Positions 10,437-20,891 of a stretch of DNA of 64,000 nucleotides are shown here, in pieces. The DNA comes from Clusia tigrina (Eukaryota > Arthropoda > Insecta > Diptera > Clusiidae), in assembly GCA_920105625.2 (NCBI GenBank), contig OV050030.1, forward strand, positions 137,753,918 to 137,817,917, in the 5' to 3' direction. Made by a program: the position numbers and the translations under genes. Positions within the stretch are counted from its first letter, which is position 1. Each line of letters begins with the position of its first letter. The notes under the pieces were generated by a model that made no database searches, was not told the DNA's origin, and saw nothing but the letters and a program-made list of their open reading frames with translations.

Positions 10437-12003
10437 TCATGTTGCCACTCGAATACGATGTAAAATGTCTTCCGCAATGTAATTTTTGTACGTATCCCAT
10501 AATTGACGCGGATTTGAAGGGTGACATGTCGAAATGATCATCGCGAAAAGTGTGCGAACTTCAGTGGCATGCGAAGTAGCTATCGCATCGTCCATCGTTT
10601 GATTCCAGTGACTATCATGTTCCAGCAATTGTAATTGCTGGCATGCTTCTCGAAAAGTTGCACACACCGTACCATTCACAGTACGCAAATGACTCAAATG
10701 AAGTTGAACCGCGTACATTAATCAATAGTAACCGAAGGTAGAAGCAATCGTCGTTTTTCGGGTGGATTGTGTAAATTAATCCTAATGCATTAGTTGAGAA
10801 CACACCTGGATGTCCATCTACTGGTTGGCCTTGCTTTCTGCGTAACCATTTCTTCGACGATGCATTCCATGCATAATATCGAGGCATTTCCGAATAAAGC
10901 ACTGTTCTCGCAAACGGATCACTGGCGCAAGTTGAGAAAAAACTCGTCAATGTTGTTGCTGGTGGTGTTTCCGCTCGCTGTACTGCATTCTCTGGGTTGA
11001 AATACACTCTTTGGCCATTCTCCAAATGAACTGCGAGATGCACAACAGTCGGAAAACGCTCATGAATTACAAAAGAAAATATTCTCCAAAGCGCTTCATT
11101 GCAGTTCACGTATCGACCCATTTGATATTTGCTGATCTCATCTCGTTCAAGGCCAATAACCGCCATGTCGCTTCCTTTGGTGACGAACTTGCAAACGTAT
11201 TTGATCGATTTCACAGAACTGCAATACTCAACATTGATATGAGTTTTGAATGTCTTAGACAATATTGGCGAATATGGTACGATCCATGTATTGTCAACTT
11301 CGATATTCACTCCTCTAAATTGAATGCTGAATGTTCTGCCATTGTTGTCTGATGAGCGACGCCGATAGAGTGGATATCCATCATTTCCAGTTTGCGTTTC
11401 TGAAAGAAAAGCACGTGGATAGTGTTTCGTGCATTTATTGTCAGACATACAAACCGAAGTGGGATTCTTGGAATTTTGTAAAAAATGATTCGAATTTGGT
11501 GATTCACCGTAAAGCAACGACCGCAATGGCTCTGGTGGAGGAAGTATCTCCGGTAATTTCACTTTTCCGCTTGCGCAACACAATCCGGCCGGTTCTTTTG
11601 GAAATTTCAGTGCATCGCAATGCGGGCAAACGACAGACATCGAACCAAATCGAACTGATGCGTGCGCACCGTATTCAATGTCCGGCTCATATCGAAAGGC
11701 TGCACTTTCGATATTCAAATTAGGCAATCGTTGTTGTTGCTGGCGTTGTCGGTGAGCAGCCAAACGTTGTTCTCTTGCTTCATGAATTTCCTGAGCACGA
11801 ACTTGTCTTCTTCTCAATCGTTTTTGCTCATTGTAAGCTTCGTGAGCCTCTTGTGATTGTCGCGCACGATGTTCAATCATTCCGATTCGAGCAGATTTCC
11901 TTGCAGTAGCAATTTCCTCTTCCGTACGACGTGCTGTATAATTACGTTGGTCCGTTGTACGTCGGGAACGCCCACCGATATTAGCGCGACCTTTTTGTGG
12001 CAT
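10437..12003 (-). pseudogene. Helitron Rep region, HUH core deleted
   Basis: The likely start is ATG at 12003 (MPQKGRANIGGR). It is followed by a basic Arg/Gln-rich region and a CPHC...CC zinc-binding segment. The frame then jumps from a sequence ending SKNPTSVC to SDNKCTKHYPRAFLSETQTG. In intact Helitrons several hundred residues, including the HUH catalytic histidines, lie between these points, and they are absent here. Later Rep segments (IKYVCKFVTKGSD, ENAVQRAETPPATTLTSFF) remain. A frameshift near 10700 passes to the 10437-10718 frame. The deletion keeps the frame, giving a Rep without its nicking core. Confidence 0.82.
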
Positions 12004-12883
12004 CGTAACAAATTTCAATCTGTAATTGATCACTTTGTATGAAACACACATAAAGTTTTCACGGAATAATTTTCTATAATTTACCTTTTGAATAGCCGAA
12101 ATAAAGAAAGCAAACGACCGAAATTGAACGATTCAAATAATTTACAAATCAGCTGAAGAAATAACACAAATAAATTCCAATGGAAATGAAGTTAGGTATT
12201 CACCAACAAACGAAAATAATGAACTCACATTTTTGTTTGAAATGTCAATAATTTCACTCAAAAACTGATGATTCACAGATTTAAAATCAAATATTTCGTG
12301 AATGTAAACAATTTAACAATACAATAACGAGTAATGAATTTAACTCGAGAAATCAATTAAAATTTGGAAAAATGTCAGAAAGTCAATTGACCGTGTCCGC
12401 ACTGTTCGAATAAACAAATCAGAAAGAACAAAAAATATACGCAGCTGTCAAAATAAATAAGCGTCTACAGCTCCATCTGTTGAGTTATTGGAGTATCAGT
12501 CAGTGCTTACAACACCAATATGAAACTAAATGTGCGCGTGCAACACCACGCATATACAAAAAAATGAGAACAAAAAGTTAGATTAGGTTTTTCTAATTTA
12601 CGAATTTTCCGAATTTTCCGACTTTTCCGAATGTTTTGAGATCGATAGATTTGCAAGCAACAATTGGAAAAAAATTTGAAAGAAAAAAAATTTTGTATGA
12701 AAAAAGTCCTTTTTGGAAATTTTAAATTTTCCAACTTTTTTCAGGAAAAGTATAAGGTTTTTTTATTTCTAAACCTTCCCAGATCCACAACGAACAACCT
12801 CTGAAAATTCCATCAAGATTGGTCCAGCCGTTCTCGAGCCTTAGCGTCACTAACAAATAAACATTCATTTTTATATATATAGA
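12004..12883 (-). other. Helitron 5' non-coding region and terminus
   Basis: No gene is seen. The outer 120 bases (12765-12883) contain the conserved Helitron 5' block with GCTCGAGAACGGCTGGACC and the TCTATATATATA terminus. The rest is AT-rich. Confidence 0.8.
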
Positions 12884-13961
12884 TAGAGAAACGATAAATA
12901 CTTTTATGCTACTGGCTAACAAACCAAACGAAGAAATTATTGGCCATCTACTATTTAACGATTTAATGAATAAAATTAGACATCTAGAAAACAAAATTAA
13001 CGAAATTCAAACAAATATAGCAGCAACTAAGTATAATATTATCCATCCGGGTGGGTATTTTAACAACGGAGGAAATAGAATATTTTAAAAAAAATTTTTA
13101 TACATCAAAATTGTCAAAAATAGGAGTGCTATCATACAAAAATCAGTCAATTGTAATTGCTATTGAAATTCCAAAAAATTACATAGTATCAGATATAAAA
13201 TTAATAGTACCACTGCCAAACGCTAAAAACTTAGAAATTGAAACTGATAATGAATTAATTGTTACAATTAATAAGGAAAATTTTAAATATGAAAAAGACG
13301 CAGCGTTAAAAGATTTTAAAAAAAGCCAGAATTGTATTTTAAAAATGAATGCACATTTAAATTTAACAATAAAACTAAATTAGAGATTATAGAAGATGAT
13401 ACATTGTTAATTACGAATGCATATACTGAAAAACTTACGCAAAATTGCGACAACAGAGAACTTGTACTAAATAAAAACTATCTAATTAGCTATGTGAATT
13501 GTAAAATACAACTAAACAATAAAACTTTTGAAAATACAAAAATGGAATTTACCGAAAAGTTTCATTACCCAGCTCAAGTGCTTAATCAAAACTATACCCA
13601 TGAACTACACTTTAACGAAATAGACATTAAGGATTTCAAAAATATAAAAAAAATTGAGGAACTTATATACCATAAACATGTTTCATATGGTCTAAATGTA
13701 ATAATGATAGACCTAGACAGTGCTAGTAATTGTAATAATAATTTATTTGAAAAAAAAAATATTAATGTAAAAATAATAAATAAAAGAACTCAGGAGAGTT
13801 CTGAGAGTAACCGTAGGGCAGTTATGGTAGAAGGTACTCCAAATTTCAATATAAGAAAAACAGAGAAACCCAGCATATTCTTAGAATGCAAACAGAACAA
13901 GCTGTTGAACAATGTATACACCAAAGCGGCTCAAGCTAGGAACGCTGAGCTCGCATATTAA
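12884..13961 (+). pseudogene. env: env, 3' part, after the Helitron
   Basis: The env sequence resumes immediately after the Helitron. It encodes a heptad-like helical stretch (12906-13040), then frames 13051-13383 and 13332-13961 separated by a one-base shift. The region is rich in Lys, Asn and Ile and holds several N-x-T sites. The usual membrane anchor near YHKHVSYGLNVIMI is weak. The last frame runs into the 3' LTR and ends inside it. The gene is broken by at least two frameshifts besides the insertion. Confidence 0.75.
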
Positions 13962-14237
13962 AGTTAGATAAGAAAAGGCATGCAAAGCTGAGTATGCTGA
14001 TTCAGCTTTGCGTAAGAAAATATAGCATAAGAAATTTAGCATAAGATATTTGAAAGAGCCAGTGGTGACTGACCAACAGAATAATAAAGAGTCTGTATTT
14101 TTAAATCCGTTACAATATACGGAGAATAGAAAAAAAATATTGTTTCTTTTGATTCATACCCATACCCAGTAGTTACTCCTCGGTTTAAGGAGTAGCCAGA
14201 GGATTAAGGTGCCGGACCACTCACCATAACTATAACT
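13820..14237 (+). repeat. 3' LTR of the errantivirus-type element
   Basis: It matches the 5' LTR over its whole length, starting AGTTATGG and ending CATAACTATAACT. AATAAA lies at 14083-14088. The adjoining base at 14238 is already BEL/Pao-associated sequence. Confidence 0.9.
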
Positions 14238-14296
14238 CATGTGAACGAATCAGTTGCGACGACTTTACTATCAGAAGATACAATATAACAGCAATT

Positions 14297-14551
14297 CTAT
14301 GCACTCATTAAAAAAGGACGTAGTGCCTTCAAACGATCAGAAGGTAAGTTCCGCATTACCTGAGTCTGGACTTTAGGCTTATAACGAAAACAATGTATGC
14401 AAGTTCTTACGGTTCTACTACAGACTTCTTGCGCGTTTATTAGCCAGATTTTCTGACGAAGAACAGACAGTAATGCTTTTGGACCAGAATGACAATTAGT
14501 TATGTGTAGATACCGTAGATATATTTCGACGAAGTGCGATTTTTTAGGCAT
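14297..14551 (-). pseudogene. BEL/Pao integrase zinc finger
   Basis: LRYLHITNCHSGPKALLSVLRQ and RTCIHCFRYKP give the H-H-C-C zinc-binding pattern typical of BEL/Pao integrase. The catalytic core that should follow is absent; the frame stops at 14297, close to the errantivirus junction. Confidence 0.85.
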
Positions 14552-14989
14552 TAGTAGTGGAAATTTGGATCCTTATGAGATTGGTGCATTGAGAAGGCGA
14601 CCGCCGAAAAGAATTAGATGAAAAAACTCGATTTCTATCTTTAAATTTGCGAATGGGTAAGATTTGGGACTTATTTACCTTATGAATTTCATTAGAAAGT
14701 TCATTTCTCTGAATAATCTCAATAATTTTCAGGAAGGCCCATTCTAGTTACCTTGCAGCCGGAATATGTGAGATAATTACATCGGTCTTTCTTGATCTTT
14801 TGCAAAAACGGAATAAGTAACCGAAAATCCTCATTAATATTATATAAGAAGACTGGCTAGCAATCTCTTTTAAGAGTCGATCCTCATTATCCCCGGCTCT
14901 CTCCTTTTCCTTTTCTTAAGATTCTTGGTCTGGGGACAAGTGGAAACGATGATTTGTAGGCCAAGTACATGAATCTTAAATTAGATATG

Positions 14990-15400
14990 ATGCCCCGTTA
15001 AACAATATACAGTCTTTTAATTCATCCACATTGCATCCTCTGGAGACTAAGTGTGCAGGATTTTGTTTTCAGTATACATGTCGCCAAGAAATTTCGTTCG
15101 ACCACTCCTGTATATCTGATACTCTATTTGCGATGAATGTTGTCAGAGTAGATGGATGAATTTTTATCCAATGTTATGTAATTTCTGAATCTGTCCAGAA
15201 ATATACATTCCAGAGTTTAGCCAGCAAATGCGCTGCACAGAGCTAAAGTCTTGCCAAAAATTTAGTTTTGAGGGGACCAACTTTCGATTTGGCGGTTAGA
15301 AGCTCTAAATGAATACCAGTTGAGTCATGGCTTCGAATATAGATGCAACATCCGTAAGCTCTCGTTGAAGCGTCAGCGAAGGCATTAATTTTACACTTTC
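14990..15400 (-). pseudogene. BEL/Pao RNase H-like domain
   Basis: The minus strand near 15395 reads KINAFADASTRAYGCCIYIR, the start of the RNase H-like domain of BEL/Pao pol. It continues with LLTAKSKVGPLK and FWTDSEIT, the latter with a catalytic Asp. Several stops interrupt it. Confidence 0.78.
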
Positions 15401-15418
15401 AATTGCGTGTGTCCATAG

Positions 15419-15990
15419 CTAAGAATGTAGGCGTGGGGCAGCTATAGAATGTAGTTGTGTCAAATAATTTTCCATAATATTAATAATTTTTCCAACTGGT
15501 ATCGAGCAGCATAGGGATTGATTCATCCCAATCGAGTTTTTGAAGTCAAAGCTCTTGCAGTAAGAATTTTGCTTTGGTGATAATAAAACATAGGAATCCA
15601 AGAAGATCAAAAAGGCGAGATGAAACTGATAGTGTCTTTCTTTTTGTGGCTCACAAATCGTGGAAATTTTCTTCCAAATGAAACTTAATAGTAACATTAT
15701 TCGTAACCCAATGTATCCCTAGAGCCTTTATGAAGACGGCGTCATAATGCTGTAATCATTTCTCATTAGTATATCGTTTAATGACACCTGGGATGTTCGA
15801 CAAGATGTATCAAAAACTATGCGAAGTTTCGTGGAAGTGCTTTCTGACCACAAATCCCACTGATGCGGAATAAAATAATGTGGAGTAGTCGAGAAGTTAT
15901 TGCTGTTCAGAGTCATGTGACCCAAATGAAAGTATTCTTTCATAAAGTCTATATACAGAGCTCGCAGCCCAGAGCCATTTTTGAGTTTAC
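15419..15990 (-). pseudogene. BEL/Pao reverse transcriptase
   Basis: Two separated frames are recognisable. One (15728-15943) reads YFIPHQWDLW followed by TKLRIVFDTSCRTSQVSLND, the BEL/Pao reverse-transcriptase entry motif. The other (15419-15697) corresponds to the region after the polymerase core, with FLDSYVLLSPKQN in place of the usual DPLGLLSP block. The central catalytic YVDD part is deleted between them. Confidence 0.8.
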
Positions 15991-16231
15991 GCTACAACGA
16001 TAAGAACCGCCTTTTCGCAGTCTCGAATGACAAACCGAGTGAGCTAGGATCAGATCTGAAAGGAAATGATACCTTAAACCCACCGGATGAGGTTCGTTGC
16101 ATCATATCGAGAAATTTTGCGCTGGTATAATTTTACTTGAAGTTGACTTCTTAGGAATTTCTTCCAGTTCCCAGAATTTTTGATCTATGGCGTCCAGTGA
16201 GCAGCTTTCATCTTCTTTGCTATTTAACAAA

Positions 16232-16468
16232 TTACAAATTCGAGACGTAGGGCTCTCGACCAAGTAAATTTGCTTGCAGTGTTGGAAGCTCTGGACTTTG
16301 TTTTATTTGTCCGACTGAAAGTAGCTCAAAGAAGGTTTCAGCACCAAGCAGTAGATCTATCTTTTGTGATTTAGAGAAACATGGGCTTACAAGCTCAATG
16401 TTAGAAGGAATATTCCAATTTCTTGTAGAAACTTGTTGATCTGGCTGGAATGTGCATATAGAACGCAT
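16232..16468 (-). pseudogene. BEL/Pao aspartic protease region
   Basis: KIDLLLGAETFFELLSVGQI and LPTLQANLLG match the C-terminal half of the BEL/Pao protease domain. The active-site Asp segment upstream is not readable in one frame. Confidence 0.78.
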
Positions 16469-16507
16469 TACCCAGAAATCAGTTGAAATCTCATGAGAAT
16501 TATCAAG

Positions 16508-17412
16508 TCATTGCGATACAGTCAGTGCAGCGAAAGATGGGCAAGTAATTATAGCATGCTCTTTGGACTTACAGAAAAGGCACTTGCCATCTTCCTGCGA
16601 AACTTCTTTGTTGCACACAAAGAATGATTTGAAATTTTTTTTGGGCCTCATCCGCAGAAATATGCTGGTATCGCTTATTGAGAGCATTCTCACAGTCATT
16701 CCAAAAGGGCAGCTTATCAAAATCCAGCTGTTCCCATTTGAATTTCGTGATTACTAAATGAATAAGAATCGCATTTGTGATATTTTTATCATCTCCTATT
16801 GACAATAGGGGATCGTAAATTACTGACAACGTGTCGATCATGCCACGTAAAGCAGAATCAGATGGACTATTTATTTCTGAAAGATCAAAGAGCTTTGATA
16901 TGCTGTCAAAAAAATGAGACAGCTGTTGTCGTAAACCGTTTTCAGACTAGCTAAAGCCTTCGGACAATTTATTTCTGTTACTTAGAAGGCCTTTACTTTA
17001 CCAAGGGCTTCATCAGATAGACATGAGAGCAGATGATTGAATTTTTCAATTTCTGCCAATGTGTGGTCATTATCCACAAGATTTTCAAACAAACTAATAA
17101 AATTCTTGTATTCGGAATATTTTCCATTAAATTTTGGAAGGCGCATGTTAGGAAGTCTTGATTCAAAAACAAAGATTTTGAAGAGACACATACATCTTCA
17201 AGAATCGAACGAAAGTCATCGCTGGCATCGATTGACTCTATCCTTCGTTGATAAGTGATAGCTTGTTCAATGTATGAATTGAGAATATCTAGGCGACATT
17301 CTAGTTCGAGAGGATTTAAAGAAATGGATTTCTTATGTATGGCTTTTTTCATTCCATTAATTAAACTTTCAGAGCTGTCACCGTGTGCAGAATTTTGGCG
17401 TTTCGGAGCCAT
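16508..17412 (-). pseudogene. gag: BEL/Pao gag with zinc knuckle
   Basis: ATG at 17412 opens MAPKRQNSAHGDSS. A frameshift near 17150 moves the frame to LPNMRLPKFNGKYSEYKNFI, the hallmark of the BEL/Pao gag domain. Another segment (16569-16841) carries the gag C-terminal half. A CX2CX4HX4C zinc knuckle (CLFCKSKEHAIITC) lies at about 16550-16600. The protein would package element RNA, but at least two shifts break it. Confidence 0.85.
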
Positions 17413-17949
17413 GTTGAGAATTTGAAGCGAAATTAATTTAACACAAACGCAATTTGCAATAAATTTCCGAACAAAATCAACTTATTTGTTGTTAAAAAAT
17501 AATTCTAAGCTTAATATTAGAATTTACTTGACAGTATTATTAAACTAGTTCAAGTTGCCAAAAAATTGCTTTGTAAACACCTCTTTATTATTTGTAATAA
17601 AAGCGCACACAAGTGTCTTGTGTAAATTGGGGAAGGAGATGTCGGGCTTGGTGGTAATTAAGATGGCGAACTTAACAAATCGATTTGAAAATTTTTTCAA
17701 TAAGATTATGCGAGAAAAAATTAGTTTTTAATAAAATCTGCGCCACGCACTTGTTGTTTCACGTCTTTATTTGTGTAGAAGTATAAAAAAAGGTGTAGTA
17801 TATGTGTCAAATAAAAAATGCAATTAATAGTGTTCATATAATTTTTTTTTTTTACTAATTTATAGGCTACTTAGTGAAGTTTGCCGGATGCCTAGGCGGT
17901 TAAAAGCCTAGTTTTTATAACAGATTTTAATTAATTGTCTTTAAATACA
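17413..17949 (-). repeat. BEL/Pao 5' LTR and leader (inner end unclear)
   Basis: This 537-base segment lies upstream of gag. On the minus strand it starts TGTATTTAAAGACAATTAA, has an AATAAA near 17770, and runs to the gag ATG. The TG start and position suggest an LTR, but without the 3' partner its inner border cannot be fixed. Confidence 0.55.
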
Positions 17950-17951
17950 CT

Positions 17952-19537
17952 TCAACTTCATATTCACTCCCTTAAATTGAATGCTGAATGTTCTGCCATT
18001 GTTGTCTGATGAGCGACGCCGATAGAGTGGATATCCATCATTTCCAGTTTGCGTTTCCGAAAGAAAAGCACGTGGATAGTGTTTCGTGCATTTATTGTCA
18101 GACATACAAACCGAAGTGGGATTCTTGGAATTTTGTAAAAAATGATTCGAATTTGGTGATTCACCGTAAAGCAACGACCGCAATGGCTCTGGTGGAGGAA
18201 GTATCTCTGGTAATTTCACTTTTCCGCTTGCGCAACACAATCCGGCCGGTTCTTTGGAAATTTCAGTACATCGCAATGCGGGCAAACGACAGACATCGAA
18301 CCAAATCGAACTGATGCGTGCGCACCGTATTCAATGTCCGGCTCATATCGAAAGGCTGCACTTTCGATATTCAAATTAGGCAATCGTTGTTGTTGCTGGC
18401 GTTGTCGGTGAGCAGCCAAACGTTGTTCTCTTGCTTCATGAATTTCCTGAGCACGAACTTGTCTTCTTCTCAATCGTTTTTGCTCATTGTAAGCTTCGTG
18501 AGCCTCTTGTGATTGTCGCGCACGATGTTCAATCATTCCGATTCGAGCAGATTTCCTTGCAGTAGCAATTTCCTCTTCCGTACGACGTGCTGTATAATTA
18601 CGTTGGTCCGTTGTACGTCGGGAACGCCCACCGATATTAGCGCGACCTTTTTGTGGCATCGTAACAAATTTCAATCTGTAATTGATCACTTTGTATGAAA
18701 CACACATAAAGTTTTCACGGAATAATTTTCTATAATTTACCTTTTGAATAGCCGAAATAAAGAAAGCAAACGACCGAAATTGAACGATTCAAATAATTTA
18801 CAAATCAGCTGAAGAAATAACACAAATAAATTCCAATGGAAATGAGGTTAGGTATTCACCAACAAACGAAAATAATGAACTCACATTTTTGTTTGAAATG
18901 TCAATAATTTCACTCAAAAACTGATGATTCACAGATTTAAAATCAAATATTTCGTGAATGTAAACAATTTAACAATACAATAACGAGTAATGAATTTAAC
19001 TCGAGAAATCAATTAAAATTTGGAAAAATGTCAGAAAGTCAATTGACCGTGTCCGCACTGTTCGAATAAACAAATCAGAAAGAACAAAAAATATACGCAG
19101 CTGTCAAAATAAATAAGCGTCTACAGCTCCATCTGTTGAGTTATTGGAGTATCAGTCAGTGCTTACAACACCAATATGAAACTAAATGTGCGCGTGCAAC
19201 ACCACGCATATACAAAAAAATGAGAACAAAAAGTTAGATTAGGTTTTTCTAATTTACGAATTTTCCGAATTTTCCGACTTTCCGAATGTTTTGAGATCGA
19301 TAGATTTGCAAGCAACAATTGGAAAAAAATTTGAAAGAAAAAAATTTTGTAAGAAAAAAGTCCTTTTTGGAAATTTTAAATTTTCCAACTTTTTTCAGGA
19401 AAAGTATAAGGTTTTTTTATTTCTAAACCTTCCCAGATCCACAACGAACAACCTCTGAAAATTCCATCAAGATTGGTCCAGCCGTTCTCGAGCCTTAGCG
19501 TCACTAACAAATAAACATTCATTTTTATATATATAGA
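17952..19537 (-). mobile_element. Helitron 5' half (duplicate)
   Basis: This is the duplicate of 11294-12883, with the same 5' terminus at 19537. The Rep frame (ATG at 18659) is further broken by a one-base deletion at about 18254 relative to copy 1, which separates 18216-18659 from 17941-18285. There is no helicase and no 3' terminus in this copy. Confidence 0.9.
18216..18659 (-). pseudogene. Helitron Rep N-terminus (duplicate)
   Basis: It starts MPQKGRANIGGR as in copy 1 and keeps the Arg/Gln-rich region and CPHC. A one-base deletion shifts the frame just after the zinc-binding Cys, and the rest is read in the 17941-18285 frame. Confidence 0.85.
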
Positions 19538-20615
19538 TAGAGAAACGATAAATACTTTTATGCTACTGGCTAACAAACCAAACGAAGAAATTATTGGCCA
19601 TCTACTATTTAACGATTTAATGAATAAAATTAGACATCTAGAAAACAAAATTAACGAAATTCAAACAAATATAGCAGCAACTAAGTATAATATTATCCAT
19701 CCGGGTGGGTATTTTAACAACGGAGGAAATAGAATATTTTAAAAAAAATTTTTATACATCAAAATTGTCAAAAATAGGAGTGCTATCATACAAAAATCAG
19801 TCAATTGTAATTGCTATTGAAATTCCAAAAAATTACATAGTATCAGATATAAAATTAATAGTACCACTGCCAAACGCTAAAAACTTAGAAATTGAAACTG
19901 ATAATGAATTAATTGTTACAATTAATAAGGAAAATTTTAAATATGAAAAAGACGCAGCGTTAAAAGATTTTAAAAAAAGCCAGAATTGTATTTTAAAAAT
20001 GAATGCACATTTAAATTTAACAATAAAACTAAATTAGAGATTATAGAAGATGATACATTGTTAATTACGAATGCATATACTGAAAAACTTACGCAAAATT
20101 GCGACAACAGAGAACTTGTACTAAATAAAAACTATCTAATTAGCTATGTGAATTGTAAAATACAACTAAACAATAAAACTTTTGAAAATACAAAAATGGA
20201 ATTTACCGAAAAGTTTCATTACCCAGCTCAAGTGCTTAATCAAAACTATACCCATGAACTACACTTTAACGAAATAGACATTAAGGATTTCAAAAATATA
20301 AAAAAAATTGAGGAACTTATATACCATAAACATGTTTCATATGGTCTAAATGTAATAATGATAGACCTAGACAGTGCTAGTAATTGTAATAATAATTTAT
20401 TTGAAAAAAAAAATATTAATGTAAAAATAATAAATAAAAGAACTCAGGAGAGTTCTGAGAGTAACCGTAGGGCAGTTATGGTAGAAGGTACTCCAAATTT
20501 CAATATAAGAAAAACAGAGAAACCCAGCATATTCTTAGAATGCAAACAGAACAAGCTGTTGAACAATGTATACACCAAAGCGGCTCAAGCTAGGAACGCT
20601 GAGCTCGCATATTAA
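19538..20615 (+). pseudogene. env: env 3' part (duplicate)
   Basis: This is the duplicate of 12884-13961 with the same frames and the same one-base shift (19705-20037 and 19986-20615). It has no 5' env part, since that lies left of the Helitron in copy 1 only. Confidence 0.85.
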
Positions 20616-20891
20616 AGTTAGATAAGAAAAGGCATGCAAAGCTGAGTATGCTGATTCAGCTTTGCGTAAGAAAATATAGCATAAGAAATTTAGCATAAGA
20701 TATTTGAAAGAGCCAGTGGTGACTGACCAACAGAATAATAAAGAGTCTGTATTTTTAAATCCGTTACAATATACGGAGAATAGAAAAAAAATATTGTTTC
20801 TTTTGATTCATACCCATACCCAGTAGTTACTCCTCGGTTTAAGGAGTAGCCAGAGGATTAAGGTGCCGGACCACTCACCATAACTATAACT
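20474..20891 (+). repeat. errantivirus LTR (duplicate)
   Basis: It looks the same as 13820-14237, from AGTTATGG to CATAACTATAACT. It is the third LTR of this family in the window and arose by the tandem duplication rather than by a new insertion. Confidence 0.9.

Larger units (their letters stand above)
8805..12883 (-). mobile_element. Helitron, nearly full length, inserted in env
   Basis: Both ends are recognisable. The 5' terminus, read on the minus strand from 12883, is TCTATATATATAAAAATG, followed by the conserved CTCGAGAACGGCTGGACC stretch. The 3' terminus is CTAG at 8805-8808, preceded by a short hairpin. Flanking bases on the minus strand are A before the 5' end and T after the 3' end, the expected A|T target without duplication. 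It encodes a degenerate Rep/helicase. Removing it joins the two env parts without gap or overlap. Confidence 0.93.
3222..14237 (+). mobile_element. errantivirus-type Ty3/gypsy element with env, split by a Helitron
   Basis: The element runs from a 437-bp 5' LTR (3222-3658) to a 418-bp 3' LTR (13820-14237). Both LTRs begin AGTTATGG and end CCATAACTATAACT. Gag, protease, reverse transcriptase, RNase H, integrase and env follow in order, with pol in the -1 frame relative to gag. Removing the nested Helitron (8805-12883) leaves 6937 bp, normal for insect errantiviruses. All genes carry stops or frameshifts and the LTRs differ by several substitutions and an indel, so this is an old endogenous copy. 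The 4-bp flanks are CACG and CATG, a possible target duplication with one transition. Confidence 0.9.
11294..17949. repeat. copy 1 of a 6.65-kb tandem duplication
   Basis: This block is repeated head-to-tail at 17952-24603. It contains the 5' half of the Helitron, the env 3' part, the errantivirus 3' LTR and the BEL/Pao element. Differences seen by eye are few: single bases and one-base length changes, for example around 11403/18057, 12195/18847 and 15593/22247. Its right end coincides with the outer terminus (TGTATTTAAAG on the minus strand) of the BEL LTR. Confidence 0.93.
14238..17949 (-). mobile_element. BEL/Pao retrotransposon, truncated at its 3' end
   Basis: Read on the minus strand from 17949, the element shows an LTR-like start TGTATTTAAAG, 5' non-coding sequence, gag (ATG at 17412), zinc knuckle, protease, reverse transcriptase, RNase H and the zinc finger of integrase. 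The integrase core and 3' LTR are missing at the junction with the errantivirus LTR (14237). All genes carry stops and frameshifts. Domain order and sequences are those of insect BEL/Pao elements. Confidence 0.88.

Noticed and set aside
14238..14320. Errantivirus inserted into the BEL integrase gene
   Set aside because: Attractive because the integrase ends at the LTR, but no integrase core is found at the other flank (below 3222), so a simple insertion is not shown.
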